Shown here piece after piece: positions 11,072 through 21,851 of a stretch of 64,000 nt of DNA. Origin of the DNA: Vermamoeba vermiformis (Eukaryota; Tubulinea; Echinamoebida); the NCBI GenBank assembly GCA_045837725.1, contig JBEWZL010000244.1:434001-498000 (forward strand). The letters are read 5' to 3'. The notes beneath the pieces were generated by a model. It was not told where the DNA came from, searched no databases, and saw nothing but the letters and a program-made list of their open reading frames with translations. The stretch's first letter is position 1, and every line of letters begins with the position of its first letter. Made by a program: the position numbers and the translations under genes.

Positions 11072-14000
11072 ATGCAGTCATTAACATTAGATATACTCAA
11101 AAAACTGCCCAAAGCCGAGCTTCATTGTCATTTAGGTACGTTTCATTACAGATCGAACCCGTTCATTAAAATGTGCGAGATCTCCGGCACCCTCATTGGG
11201 ACGATATTAATCTTGATCTTTATTAGATGGAAGCGTTCGTGCATCTACCATCGTAGAATTGGCGAAAGAGCAAGTATGTATTTGTCAGACAAAATTAGAA
11301 AATATTTTTGAAAATGTCAAATTAATTCTTAAAATATTATTAGCGTGTTGAATTGCCTACTTATGATGTAGAAGAGTTGAAAAAAATTGTATCAGTCGAT
11401 TTAGATTGCAAATCACTGGAAGAATATTTGCGGGGCTTTGAGATCACCCTTCGTGTTCTGCAACGCGCTTGTTAGTAGCCTATTATCAATAGCAAATGGG
11501 TGCATATTAATAATTATATTATTTAGATGCCATTACTCGTGTGATGTATGAAGTTTGCGAGGATGCAGTCAACGATGGTGTTAAATATCTCGAAGTGCGA
11601 TTCTCTCCTATTCTCCACGTTGAAGGTAATATAAATCAATAAATAGCTTCGTTGTTAGCGGATCTAAATCAAATTTTAGGCGGTTTGAGCCTCAGCGGAG
11701 TTATGGAGGCAATTATTCAGGGCTTGGTGAGCATTGAGAAATTACTAAAATGAATATTATTGGAAATTAAAATATTTTATAGGTAATGGCTGAATATAGA
11801 CTGCCTATTAAAGCCCAAATTATCGTTTGCGGCATGCGTCAGCTTCCTTCAAGCGTAACTCTGAACCTAGCTGAGATTGCATGGTACGCTAACATTGCAT
11901 AAATTCGTCAGCATATCTAACTCCATTTAAGGCGATTCCGTCATAAAGGAGTCGTTGGATTTGATTTGGCAGGTCCTGAACAAGGTAAGTTCCGTTCAGT
12001 GAACTACGTATCTCATGAAATCACGTGATTAACGTTTGGTTCATGAACGCAGGATTCAGCTCCAAGCACCACAAAGAAGCGTTTGATTTGATTAGAAGCA
12101 AATGCATCAATTGCACGTTACACAGGTAGCTACTTCGAGCAGCAAATTACGACTACTTAATTTATGTCAATACTTACATTGTGTATTTAGCGGTGAAGGA
12201 GCAGGCTGGGAGTCAGTTCTCGATAGCATTCAGTTCTGCGGAGCTCATCGTATTGGTCACGGTACGCGTGAAGTTGACACCTGTCACGAGATCCACTAAC
12301 AAATGACACTTTGACAGGTGTCAGATTAATTCAAAATGAAGAGCTGTTGAAGCACGTAGCAGACCGTGGTATTGCTATTGAGGTACGCGCTATAATTTAA
12401 ATTGCTCTATCAACTGACGGAAATTTCGTAGTGTTGTTTGACGAGTAATGTACAAACCAAAGCAATTGCCAAGCTGGAAGATCATCCGATCAGACACTTC
12501 TACGACAGCGGAATTATTGTCGTACCAGGCACTGATAACGTTAGCGTGTCAAAAGTGACGTTGAGCGGCGAATACTTGTTGATCCACAACATTTTTAAGT
12601 TCAACGTCGAAGAAGTCGTGCGCTTGATTGACAGTACGCCTAATTTGGTAATAATCAGTTATATGTTTACTGACCGATTTTTCAGACGGTTTTAAGGCCT
12701 CGTTCATGGATGTAGTCTCGAAGAAAAGAATTCGCGCTGAAGTGTTCCGCGATTGCATTGTGGTGCTGAAACACGTACGTTGCTACATGACATATATATA
12801 TTCACGTACTAATATACCCTGCAAGGCCGGTGTTGATTTGACTCCGTTTAAGAAACAAAAGCACTCGTGGTGGAGCGAGATTGGTGTTGATTTGGAGGAC
12901 TTGTTAGCTCCGAGCAAGTACATCCTAAGCACTTAATTTATTGCTTAACTCACGGTTGTTTGAAGATTGCCTTTTTGGGGTAGCCACGTGAACCCTGAAA
13001 TTAGCCGTGAGCTCGTCAAGGCTCTGCCAAAAGCAGATCTGCATTGCAACCTCGATGGATCTGTTTCGATTGATTGGTTATGGTAAGCAACAACAAGAAC
13101 ATATAACAAATAATTAACACTATTTTAGGAATCAACTAACTCACAATGACGTGAAGATTAAAGAGCTGTTTAATGTTGAATGCAACACTTCGGAGGTAAG
13201 TTCGACAAACTTTCCATAAAAGGAGATTTATGATTAACAAGGGTCAAATAGGAGCTTGAAAACTTGTTGAAACAACAAACCGAGCATTCAGCGCTATTAT
13301 GCAAACGCATCATCAAACAAGTGCTGCAAACAAAGGAACAAATTGAAAGTGCACTCGATGACATTGCCACGCACGCTATTGAAGACGGAGTGAAGTGTAA
13401 GTTACGCAATATAAACATCACATAACTTCTCTGACACATTTTTATTCAGACATGGAACTCGCTTTCAGACCTCAAACTCACGCACTCGGAAAAATGACGC
13501 CGCACGAAGCATTGGTACGTCACAATATTTAATCTCAAAGTACACATCGTTGAATTTACTTACGATATTTGTGCAGCAATCCTTGTTATCAAAAGTCCGT
13601 TTGCTCAACGACAAACATCGCTCGTTGCTCAAGATCGCCGTAGTAGTCTACGTCAGCACTGTAGCCGACGGTAAGTATTATAACTACCATTATATAGTGC
13701 CTTGTTTATTCGCTAATTGCTCTGCAGATCCAATTGTGTTCAAAGAAATTGCCGAGTTAGCCGTTGCGTACCGCAGTGAAGTGTGCGGTTTTGGCATTTA
13801 TGGCGACAAAGAAATTGGCGCGCAAGAAGCGAAGTACTTTGCCAACACCATCAACTACTTGAAAAAGATGTTCATGAACGTGGCTATCTATTGCTCGAGG
13901 TACGCGAGGGCTGACAAGTGACACTTTGACACCTGTCATCAAAATTTTTCACGCCTCCAAACAAGATTAACCCCCTTATTAATAATACTATACTAACAAT

Positions 14001-14612
14001 ATATTATAAAGCGTTGATTCAATTATCACTGCGTTATCGGTCGGTGGTGCCAGACGAATTAGCGGCGCTTTTTACATGCACAAGTTCCCTCGTTTGATGA
14101 GCTACTTAGGTAGGTCTTCATTCTGTATATATATTACCTAATAATACTAATATTTAATGTTTTTGTAGCGGACCATCGTGTTCCTGTCGAATTGAGCTTG
14201 ACCAGTAAATTGTTGCAAAAAGCGGGTGAAGTTAAAACATTCTCCGGCAATCCTATCGGTCTATTTATTGGTAAGTACTAATCATTACCATATAAGGAAT
14301 AGATAAATTCTTAGAAACCTTATTTTACTGACCATGATTCCGTTTTTAGATAATGAAGTTCCCGTTACAATTTGCTCGTTCAGATCGCTGTTGTCAAAGT
14401 ACAACCGCAACGAGACTATCTATCGTATCATCAATGAATGTGGCTTGTCTATCTCGCAAGTCTTGTCGTTGCTCAGCACCGGATTCAGTTTGAATTTCCA
14501 GCCTTTGGCCACGCGTAACGAAATGTTGGAGAACTTCATGAAAGAGTCGCACGATTTGTTGACTAAGAAGGGCTTCCAATATTTGACCAAGAAACAATAT
14601 TCGTTGCATTAA
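11072..14612 (+). CDS. two-domain adenosine deaminase-like protein
   Basis: About 22 exons can be joined in phase: 11072-11135, 11227-11273, 11344-11470, 11527-11635, 11680-11726, 11783-11883, 11932-11994, 12053-12125, 12191-12261, 12318-12382, 12432-12633, 12686-12774, 12826-12917, 12966-13082, 13129-13195, 13252-13396, 13450-13514, 13577-13670, 13728-13899, 14012-14109, 14169-14270, 14350-14612. The first half is an ADA: HCHLDGS (zinc HxH), HSGEGAG, CGAHRIGHG; the usual TDDP reads TDNV, so the second Asp is Asn. The join at 12917/12966 keeps the frame (PSKLPFWGSHVNPEI) and leads into a second ADA-like domain starting LPKADLHCNLDGS. In the second domain HxH is HxN and the HSGE and GHG motifs are gone (AIYCSSV, GARRISGAF), so it should be a pseudoenzyme. 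The first domain probably deaminates adenosine or a related nucleoside; the second may be regulatory or structural. Confidence 0.85.
12275..12323 (+). repeat. 12-bp inverted repeat spanning a 3' splice site
   Basis: TGACACCTGTCA (12275-12286) and its exact complement TGACAGGTGTCA (12312-12323) flank 25 nt in ADA intron 9. The acceptor AG (12316-12317) lies inside the right arm, so the pre-mRNA could fold over its own 3' splice site. The same TGACACTTTGACA-type string with the left arm recurs in a later intron of the gene (about 13919-13938). Confidence 0.6.
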
Positions 14613-14879
14613 ACAGAGCGTTTCATAATAAAAAACTAAATTCAGTTTGCTTTCGGATCCGCCTGTTTTCTGATCTCTCAAAGGTTATATAGATAAGGTT
14701 AACTCCATTTCCTCCCTATACATTCCTGATTTATATATCATAGATACGATGTCCGCCTCCGTCTTGCCTTAAATGGTTAACTGAATAAAATTGATAAACA
14801 AAAATGAGATCGACAAGGCTCGTGACCTATTGCAAAATATTGATAGCAAGATACGATACACAGAAGAATACATGCAATA

Positions 14880-17026
14880 ATGGAAATAAAAGAGGGAGAC
14901 AATTTGTTCGACGCTCTGCCGATTGAGATCTTGGAAACAATTTTTGTTTTCTGCGGGATCGATGCCAAAAATGTCGCCAAAATTAGAAAAATAATTATTT
15001 AAATCCATCAAAGTATTGGCCGTGCTTAAAAGCGAGCAGACGGACTGATAATTAGGATCCGTTACGAATTCTGACTGTCTGATTCTGACCAAAAAATCAG
15101 AATTCTGACCGCAAAATAATTTGTCAGGATTTGTCACGTCAGAATTTTATTGCGGATTGAAGAATTACTGATTCTGACCACGCAAAATAATTTTACTGTA
15201 CAGTACCGTTTGTGAGCTATATATATGGTATATATGATTGAAAATGATATAAACAAACAAATTGCTTCGTTCGCGAGGCTGATCTAAGCGTACTGTGCGT
15301 ATAAATTAGCTGTTGATCGGAGCCAATCCTGCCCCGCTCACAATTTATATTTATGCAGAAGATAACATTTCCTAAGTGTTGTTGCATATATAGTGACCAT
15401 TAACGGTCTCAGAATTTATGATAGAGTGCTAAAGTTTAATACCGGATGTGCACTTTATTCGTGCAACGATGAAAGGCTACGCACCCGATTGTAACTGTGG
15501 GTAAAGTAGCTCTATGACATATATAGAAAATTCATTGCTGAATGAGCAAAAATAAGGCTTGCTGATAGCCGATATTCAAAAAAATTCTAAAATTTTTTCG
15601 TTCTGACCGCAAAAGCTGAAAAAATTCGTCAGAATCAGAAAACGTAATACTTTTCGAATTTTTTCTTGGGTTAACCAGAAGTCAGACAGTCAGAAAATCA
15701 GACAGTCAGAAAACGTAACGGATCCGATAATTAAACATAGTCTCCGTAAATTATTCCCACAACAAGCGAAAAATTAATTAAAATCCATTTTTATTAGGCT
15801 CGAGCAAGTATCTAAGAAGTGCAAGCAATATTGTTGGCGCTGTCAACCTTCTCTCGACTTGCATCCGTATCATTCAGTTGTCACCCAGCACGTGCTTAGA
15901 AAGCTGCTGAAATTGACCAATTATGGAAAATTGAAGTATTTATCGTTAAATACATGCGTTTATATCGATGGAGACCAATTTCCGCCTTTGGAAAACTTGT
16001 CGACTTTAGAACACTTGGATCTTGGCAACTGCGATACCCTCGATGATAAAGTCTTCGTGAATAGTTGGAATATGCCTAATTTATTATCGCTAAATCTGCG
16101 AAATACCGGTGTCTCAAGCATAGGTACGGATCAAATCCAAAAAAAAATTGGAACGAAAACTAATTTTATTCTGTTAGGACTTATGGGCCTTAGAAAATTA
16201 ACTCGCTTAACATCGCTCGATGTATATCATTGCTACAATGTTTCAACCCTGAAGCTGGTCTCGTCCTTGACTAACATCAAGTCTCTTGACTGCGGGTTTT
16301 GCGACTCGATGCGCGTGATGAGTGGCATTCGAGACATTACCAGTCTGCAAAAGTTAGAAGTACTCAACTGCCAGTTCTACTTTTTCGATAATGGTAAGTT
16401 ATAGGATATTTACACCAGTATATTATTTGTTCCAAACAAGTCCTCTCGCATCCAAAAAAATTTTCTCCCGTACAATTCCAATTACTCTATTCGAATTTTA
16501 TGATAGATAATAGTATAAGGAATTTATTGATGTCTTAATTTTTGGTTTTGTTGCTGACTTTGTTTTTTTAGCATTTGGTCTGCTGACAATGTTCCAACAT
16601 TTGACCAGTCTCGATGTGTCGCAGTCAAGTATGGTCACTAAACGAGGTGCCGCACTGTTAGCGAAATTAACTGGCTTAAAGTCGCTTAATATCAGCTGGT
16701 GTGATAAACTGGACGATGAAGGAATGAAGTCCCTGACGACATTAGTGAACTTGGAAGAGTTGAATATAGCCTATTGCAGACTTTTAACCGACGAATCAAT
16801 GGCTGTCGTGGGAAATTTCACAAAATTAACGCGATTGGACATCAGCGGAATAACTCACTTGACCGACGACGGAGCGAAGCATTTGCACGCGTTGAAGGGT
16901 TTGCGCGAGTTCAATATTGACATGTGTCATAATATAACCCCTGCAGGAGTCGTTGATTATAGAAAAGTAATGCTACGACAATCTGCAAACTTAAAAATAT
17001 CAACGGACTCGATCGATGTAGATTAG
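14880..17026 (+). CDS. F-box and LRR (AMN1-like) protein
   Basis: The N-terminal exon from 14880 encodes an F-box beginning DALPIEILETIFVFC. The next exon (15799 or so to 16123) continues with VSKKCKQYC and then Leu-rich repeats of the short Cys-containing type (LEHLDLGNCDTLDD). Further exons are 16178-16393 and 16572-17026. The second intron (16124-16177, 54 nt) is a multiple of three without a stop, so it could also be retained. The first junction is odd. The reading frames fit if exon 1 ends at ...AAAATTAG and joins GCTCGAG, but the base pair where the GT donor should be reads AA. Between the two exons sits a MITE. F-box/LRR proteins normally recruit substrates to SCF ubiquitin ligases. 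The gene may be damaged at its first splice donor. Confidence 0.65.
15055..15725. mobile_element. non-autonomous hAT-like MITE
   Basis: The left end starts GGATCCGTTACG and the right end finishes CGTAACGGATCC. The inverted termini continue with TTCTGACTGTCTGATT-type sequence for roughly 30 bp, with sub-repeats of CAGACAGTCAGAA. Both ends are flanked by the same 8 bp, GATAATTA (15047-15054 and 15726-15733), a target-site duplication. The element is 671 bp and has no transposase ORF. Eight-base duplications and short TIRs fit the hAT superfamily, but P and Merlin elements also make 8-bp duplications. Confidence 0.8.
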
Positions 17027-17159
17027 ATCCTACTTACTAAGTAATCTTTTTGTTTAAAAATAAAATGTTTATTATATATTATATAAACGATTCCGAAACT
17101 AGTAAGAGCTGCAAATGATCGTAGGTTGAGTCCGACACGCGTCAACATGTCAAAAAGAG
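17027..17159. other. short convergent intergenic
   Basis: This gap lies between the 3' ends of the F-box/LRR gene (plus) and the selenoprotein U gene (minus). The AAATAAAATG string near 17057 is a candidate polyadenylation signal for the F-box/LRR gene. I see nothing else. Confidence 0.4.
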
Positions 17160-17222
17160 TTCTCCGTCGCTCTCGTGACACGTTTAGAATTAGTGTTTGA
17201 ACGAGAGGACATCATTACGACA
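17160..17222 (-). promoter_or_regulatory. candidate type II SECIS element
   Basis: On the minus strand, about 230 nt after the selenoprotein U stop, the sequence can fold as follows: ATGA at 17215-17212; helix GTC plus CTCTCGT pairing with ACGA GAG, a bulged C and GAC (down to 17166); an internal bulge TCAA carrying the conserved AA; a short upper stem ACAC/GTGT; and a loop TAATTCTAAAC. GGA (17165-17163) lies opposite ATGA, supplying the GA of the non-Watson-Crick quartet. This is the layout of a type II SECIS. The lower helix I is weak by eye. Confidence 0.6.
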
Positions 17223-17444
17223 GTATTGCGGTGCCATTGGACAATCTGAAAGCAATCTCGTCGATTGCCTAATTAGGAAATGGCAGGCAGAATGGCAATA
17301 ATTGTTTAGTCATTTCCTGTTCAGCAACGAGAGATCAAACTTTCAAACTCGAAAAAATAAATTTTCGTCGACCTCTTATAATCAAATACTGCTCCTATTA
17401 CCTCGAAAATTCGTCAAATCTATTTACAACTTAGATGCGAGTAG

Positions 17445-18572
17445 TTAGGCGGCGTCTTCATCGCGAGGAGTCTTCTTTTCCTTGTGCTCGTCGTTAGGGA
17501 AGATGACCTTAAGCTCAGCTTTGATAGTCTCCTTGTCAAATCCAACAGCTTTCAAAACAGATTCGACTGGAGCGTGATCTCCTGGATAACTCTCAGAGTG
17601 AGTGTACAAGACCTAGAAAAATTAATCGATTAGATTTAATGTCTTATAAGCAATATGTAGATAATTATCGATGATAGGATTTCTCAATAAGGCTAAACGG
17701 AGACTCGGAGTTATTTGTGAATCCGAAACGGATTTGGACTTACGTGATCTTCAGGTTCGACAACGAGAACGCCTCCTAATTGATTACCATCACCTTGAGT
17801 TTTAGCTATTAAATTGACGATTAGCAAGTGAGATCTAAGTTGAAATTTGACAGTACAAAAACTTACCTTGACGGAAACCCTTCTTAAAAGCTTGGAAGGC
17901 CTTCTTCCACATACCCGCGGAGAAGAAAACGCTAAGACCGCTCGATTTCTAAATATTATTCGTAAGAATCTTTCGTAAAAAGAATTTTCCGAGATCTGAA
18001 TCTGTTAGAGAACGGTATTCCGAAAGTTACCTTGAAGTTCAGTGCCTTGTAAGAGTGCAATTCGGGGTCGGTATAGAGTTCACCTTCGAATTTGGTCTCT
18101 TCGACAAACGCATTCGCCATCCGAACGTTCCCGTTTCCGATCGCGATCAAACTAACTTCTTTCTGCAATATTTAAGGTAAATTTATCATCACTTCGCGAG
18201 ATAGATATAGTAAATACTTACACTTGCCAAGAGAGGTTTAATTTTTGCCATTGTAGCTGCCTGCTGCCTGCAGAAAACTGGATGCGTCTTTAGAATCATT
18301 TTTGCAATTAATTAGTTATTTTTTCTCGCACTTACTTCACCCATAGTGACGCAACCAAACAATGGCCTGTTGAAAAGAAGCGAATTATTAATTATTACGA
18401 AGATCAACTTTTCGGGATACGGAAGATTCAGTCAATTTGCTTAGTACTTTCTATATATGTATATTAATATGGTACTTACTGCTTTTCTTCCTTTCCAAAG
18501 TGAAGCCAACTCGACTTCGCTGCCGTCGAGGGCTTTAATCAAAACACCAGCGACTTGCTTGTTGATCGACAT
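17445..18572 (-). CDS. selenoprotein U (peroxiredoxin-like 2 family) with in-frame UGA
   Basis: Exons (minus): 18572-18480, 18366-18336, 18277-18222, 18162-18031, 17948-17867, 17805-17744, 17612-17445. They sum to 624 nt, 207 residues if UGA is read as Sec. Exon 1 ends SLWKGRKA, exon 2 reads AIVWLRHYG then TGA (18339-18337), and exon 3 continues IFCRQQAATMAKIKPLLAS. This gives RHYG-U-IFC-RQQAA, aligning without gaps to the PRXL2/SelU motif RRPG-C-xxC-R-EEAA, so UGA falls on the peroxidatic Cys and makes UxxC. Later parts fit the family: EVSLIAIGNG, GELYTDPELHSYKALNFK, GLSVFFSAGMWKKAF, GGVLVVEPEDHVLYTHSE, PGDHAPVESVL. A SECIS-like hairpin lies in the 3' UTR. A thioredoxin-fold redox enzyme of the cytosol or ER is inferred. 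A donor at GG|GTGAAG would skip UGA but lose both redox residues. Confidence 0.75.
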
Positions 18573-19182
18573 CCGGCAGTCGCTAAAAAGATTCTAATTG
18601 ATTAAAATACTACAACTAGTATCTGTACGTGTGGTCGTGTGATTACGATGTATAAAATAAGTGACGGATCGCCAAAAAGAGATTTTCTCTTGTCGCGCAC
18701 GTGACAATTCCCAAACGAAACAGGATGTCGCGCGATGAAGTAAATTACACGTAAATCAAGCATAGAGGACCACTGCACTCTTAGCAAACATTGGTACAGT
18801 ATTTTACTTGCCACAGCAAATTGTTTACTGAAAACTGGCCTTTTCTATTGAAAGATCGGCTTGCATCAGTTTCAGGCAAATTATCACAATTTTACGTTTC
18901 ATTAATCGATATGGATAAGCGTAAAAATAATTGTCATAATGCACCTGAGCTACCTCGCTGTAGAGTTGTAATTTGTTTAATTTTTATTGCAAATTTTTCC
19001 AAATCCAAATCGAAATCGCTCTGCTGGTTACAATTAAAATCACCAATATAATTACTGTACCACGATTAAAATCAAGTACCCACACTCAAAGAGCTCTAAA
19101 AATAGCTTGCAAATTTTTTTCGCGGCTTTATTCGCCAACAGCTCATTATTTTGTTTCAATCAATGCTCAAGCACGTATTATA
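18573..19182. other. intergenic between divergent genes
   Basis: This 610-bp AT-rich gap should hold the promoters of selenoprotein U and the DUF4397-like gene. A CT-poor TTTTTAG just before the selenoprotein start (near 18583) could close a 5' UTR intron. I see no supported gene in it. Confidence 0.35.
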
Positions 19183-21512
19183 ATGAAATTTATTATATTT
19201 ATATTGTGTTCAGTCGCTTTAATTGGCGCCATTCAAGCGCAACTCGTTGCAAATCTGGATACGACTCGAGCACGCCTGCTTCACGGCTGGGTTGGCTCTG
19301 GCGGTCCGACGCCTATAGATGTGACTATTTATAATGACTTAGGAAATTCCGTATTCGAGGACACAGTGTATCCAGGGGTAAGTAAAAATACAATCCGTTT
19401 TACGAACTGCTGCAATTAATTCCGAACCGATTAAAACAAGGTTAATTTTATTACAATCGTAGTGTTATTGTTCTATTAATACCATTTTGCATTGATTTTA
19501 GCGAAGTTAACGGACAGCACATAACTGTAAATTTAAATTTAATTTGCCAAATAGTTGACAACAGCTAATTCTGATTTAATTATCATAACGATTCCTTATC
19601 TAATATGTCGTATTATATAGGCCTCTAGCAGATGGGTCTATCTTGGAAGCCTATCTGCTTTCACGTTCGGCAATAACCTTGGATTCGATCTTCCTTACCA
19701 AAGCATCGATGCACGAGTAGCGACATACGTCCTATATGGCTCTAACGCTAGCAATCCTAATATCGATGTATGGGCTGATTCAACGGACAAGCCTCCTCGA
19801 GGCAAAGCCCGCATCCGTTTCTCATCTACCGTTGCCGAAGACTTTACAATCGTTATTGGCTCTTCTTCGAAACAATTATCATCTGGATCTGATATTAAGG
19901 CCTATGTTGAATTCGACGTTGATCCTGGATTGATTCAGATCTCGACTCAAGACAACAGATTTACGAGCAGCCACTCAGTGGATGCGGATGTGACTTATCG
20001 AGCCATTCATGTGATGCAAGAGGGCAATGATGTCGTTTTGTTAGCTGTTACATGCGATTATAGCGTTACTGGACGATGGAACATTGTCAGCTTGTTAAAC
20101 TCGGATGCGACTGTTATTCGTGGTGGTGTTGCCGAATCAACTCAAACTCTCGTAATGTAAGTATCTTGTTATAATAATTTATCAAAGATTTTAGCAACTT
20201 TTATCTATCCCACGTGACTTCTAACGTCTGGATCTGATCGTACAAAAAAAGTTCACTTATTTTATTTGATGTTACATGAGTTACTAAATATGGCTATATG
20301 TTAGGGCAAATGGAGCAACCAAGTACCGCGAATATATTCCTGGCAACGCTGAAGTGCAGATCCAACCATTACAAGGCAGCATTAATTATTTAGTACGAAT
20401 ATTTATGGCCGGATTCGAAGAAATGACGATGGTGATTGGTGCAGGAATAAGCTTAAATATCGACTATATTCCACAGCCGAAGAATAACAAAGCGTTAGTC
20501 GTGTTCAAGAACGATTGGACCTCTGCGACGGTGTCAACTCTCGAAGGATCCGTATTGATCCCTAATCTCGTTGTTGGCTGGTCGTCGTATATTGAGATAG
20601 AGCCCGGCAGTACGAGTGGATTCAGCATGGGTCCGATGACTAAGGTCTCGGTCAATCTCGAGGCCAATAACGTGTACATCATTGCGTTCAACGAGAACAA
20701 CATCGTAACTATGGTCCAAGCGGAGACTGGAGCCCCGTACAATTTGCGCCACATTCACGCCACGGCCACGTGTCAAAACCCAACGTCACTTTTCTTCAGC
20801 AACACTTCGAGTCCTATCATCAGTTCGGTCGAGTACGGTACCGCATCCGCGTACACATCGACAGTCACGTGGGCAGGATACTACAAGTACGTGGTTAAGG
20901 ATCAAGATGGCAAGTACATTGGTGCCGCAGCATTCAGATCTGAGCCCAACAAAAACTACAGCTTGATCACCATCGGCAAGTGTGACGTGACAGCAGTACC
21001 GCCCGTCAAAGTGTTCTACTGGCAAGACGACAACACTTTGCCCGAGGAAGGCATGGCACGTGTCAAAGCACTGCACGGCTCGTACGACACTTCGCCGTCG
21101 AACCCCATTCTGCAAATTAACGGCACCGTATCGCTGGAGCAAATGACATTCGGATATTTCAGTCCCAGTTACAAAGACATTCCTGGCGGCATGAAGCACC
21201 TCATTAACGTCAGTTTCGACAATAGCTAGAGAGTTCAATAAGACAGTGTACATTGGCAATCAGACCGTCGCGACAATAGTGACAGCTGGATCTTGGGCCG
21301 ATGACACTTTTGACATTTTTGTCTTCGCTGATGTCGGCACACTTCAAGAGCCTTCAAACGAGTCGCCGAACCGCGCGCCCATTGCCACACCGGCAAAAAA
21401 TAACAACGCGCCAAAGAGTTCAACTTCCACTGCTACTGGTAGTAGTAATAGCCTTTCAGCCATTATACTAATGGCCCTAATCGCAGTATTGGCCTTATTA
21501 TGTGTATATTAA
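19183..21512 (+). CDS. secreted, probably GPI-anchored DUF4397-like surface protein
   Basis: Exons: 19183-19377, 19621-20156, 20305-21512. The N-terminus is a signal peptide (MKFIIFILCSVALIGAIQA). It is followed by repeated beta-sandwich units with the DUF4397 flavour (RARLLHGWVGSGG...DVTIYND, then further SSxxDVWADS and TVYIGNQTV-like units). The C-terminus has a Ser/Thr/Pro stalk and a hydrophobic tail (AIILMALIAVLALLCVY) typical of a GPI signal. The frame breaks at about 21226-21232: one frame ends at VSFDNS, and the other resumes with EFNKTVYIGNQTV and runs through the tail. A single-base difference would join them, so this is either a recent lesion or a sequence error. An adhesion or cell-wall role is inferred. 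Confidence 0.7.
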
Positions 21513-21851
21513 ACGAAATTAACATCCAGATGAAGATCAAGCGCTTTTTACGGATTTACCATACAATTTGCTCGGGTGAGACGCTACCTTGAAAAGATTT
21601 ATATATACTCATTGACGACCCTCTTTATGCTTCCTATTATTACTAAATTTCAACGGCTTATGTACAAATTCGGTTTTTTGTTTTTTGTTCTTTATCTCGT
21701 ACTATTTCACGAACGGAAAGACGCAACAAGCCGAAGAAATGTACATCGATCATTCCTTCGGAAAATATCGTACCTTATGTTGTTATTGCGTAGTCCTATT
21801 GTATTATTCGTGACAAGAACGGAGCACGGCGAATTGCGGAGTTAGCAACAG
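21513..21851. other. intergenic
   Basis: This 340-bp gap separates two plus-strand genes. A short open stretch (21576-21845) is rich in Leu, Tyr and Arg, lacks family resemblance, and is probably chance. Confidence 0.35.

Noticed and set aside
17240-17320. A second ATGA hairpin in the selenoprotein U 3' UTR (GGAAATG...CATTTCC)
   Set aside because: It lacks the GA partner and the AA at the right spacing, so the downstream hairpin was preferred.
18230-18366. Alternative reading LFGCVTMGEQAATM for the peroxiredoxin-like active site
   Set aside because: It resembles the family by chance but needs an exon-1 phase that the only good donor does not give, and it leaves fewer residues than the family between the SLW motif and the Cys.
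20464-21259. Minus-strand ORFs within the DUF4397-like gene
   Set aside because: They overlap a well-supported plus-strand exon and have no family features.
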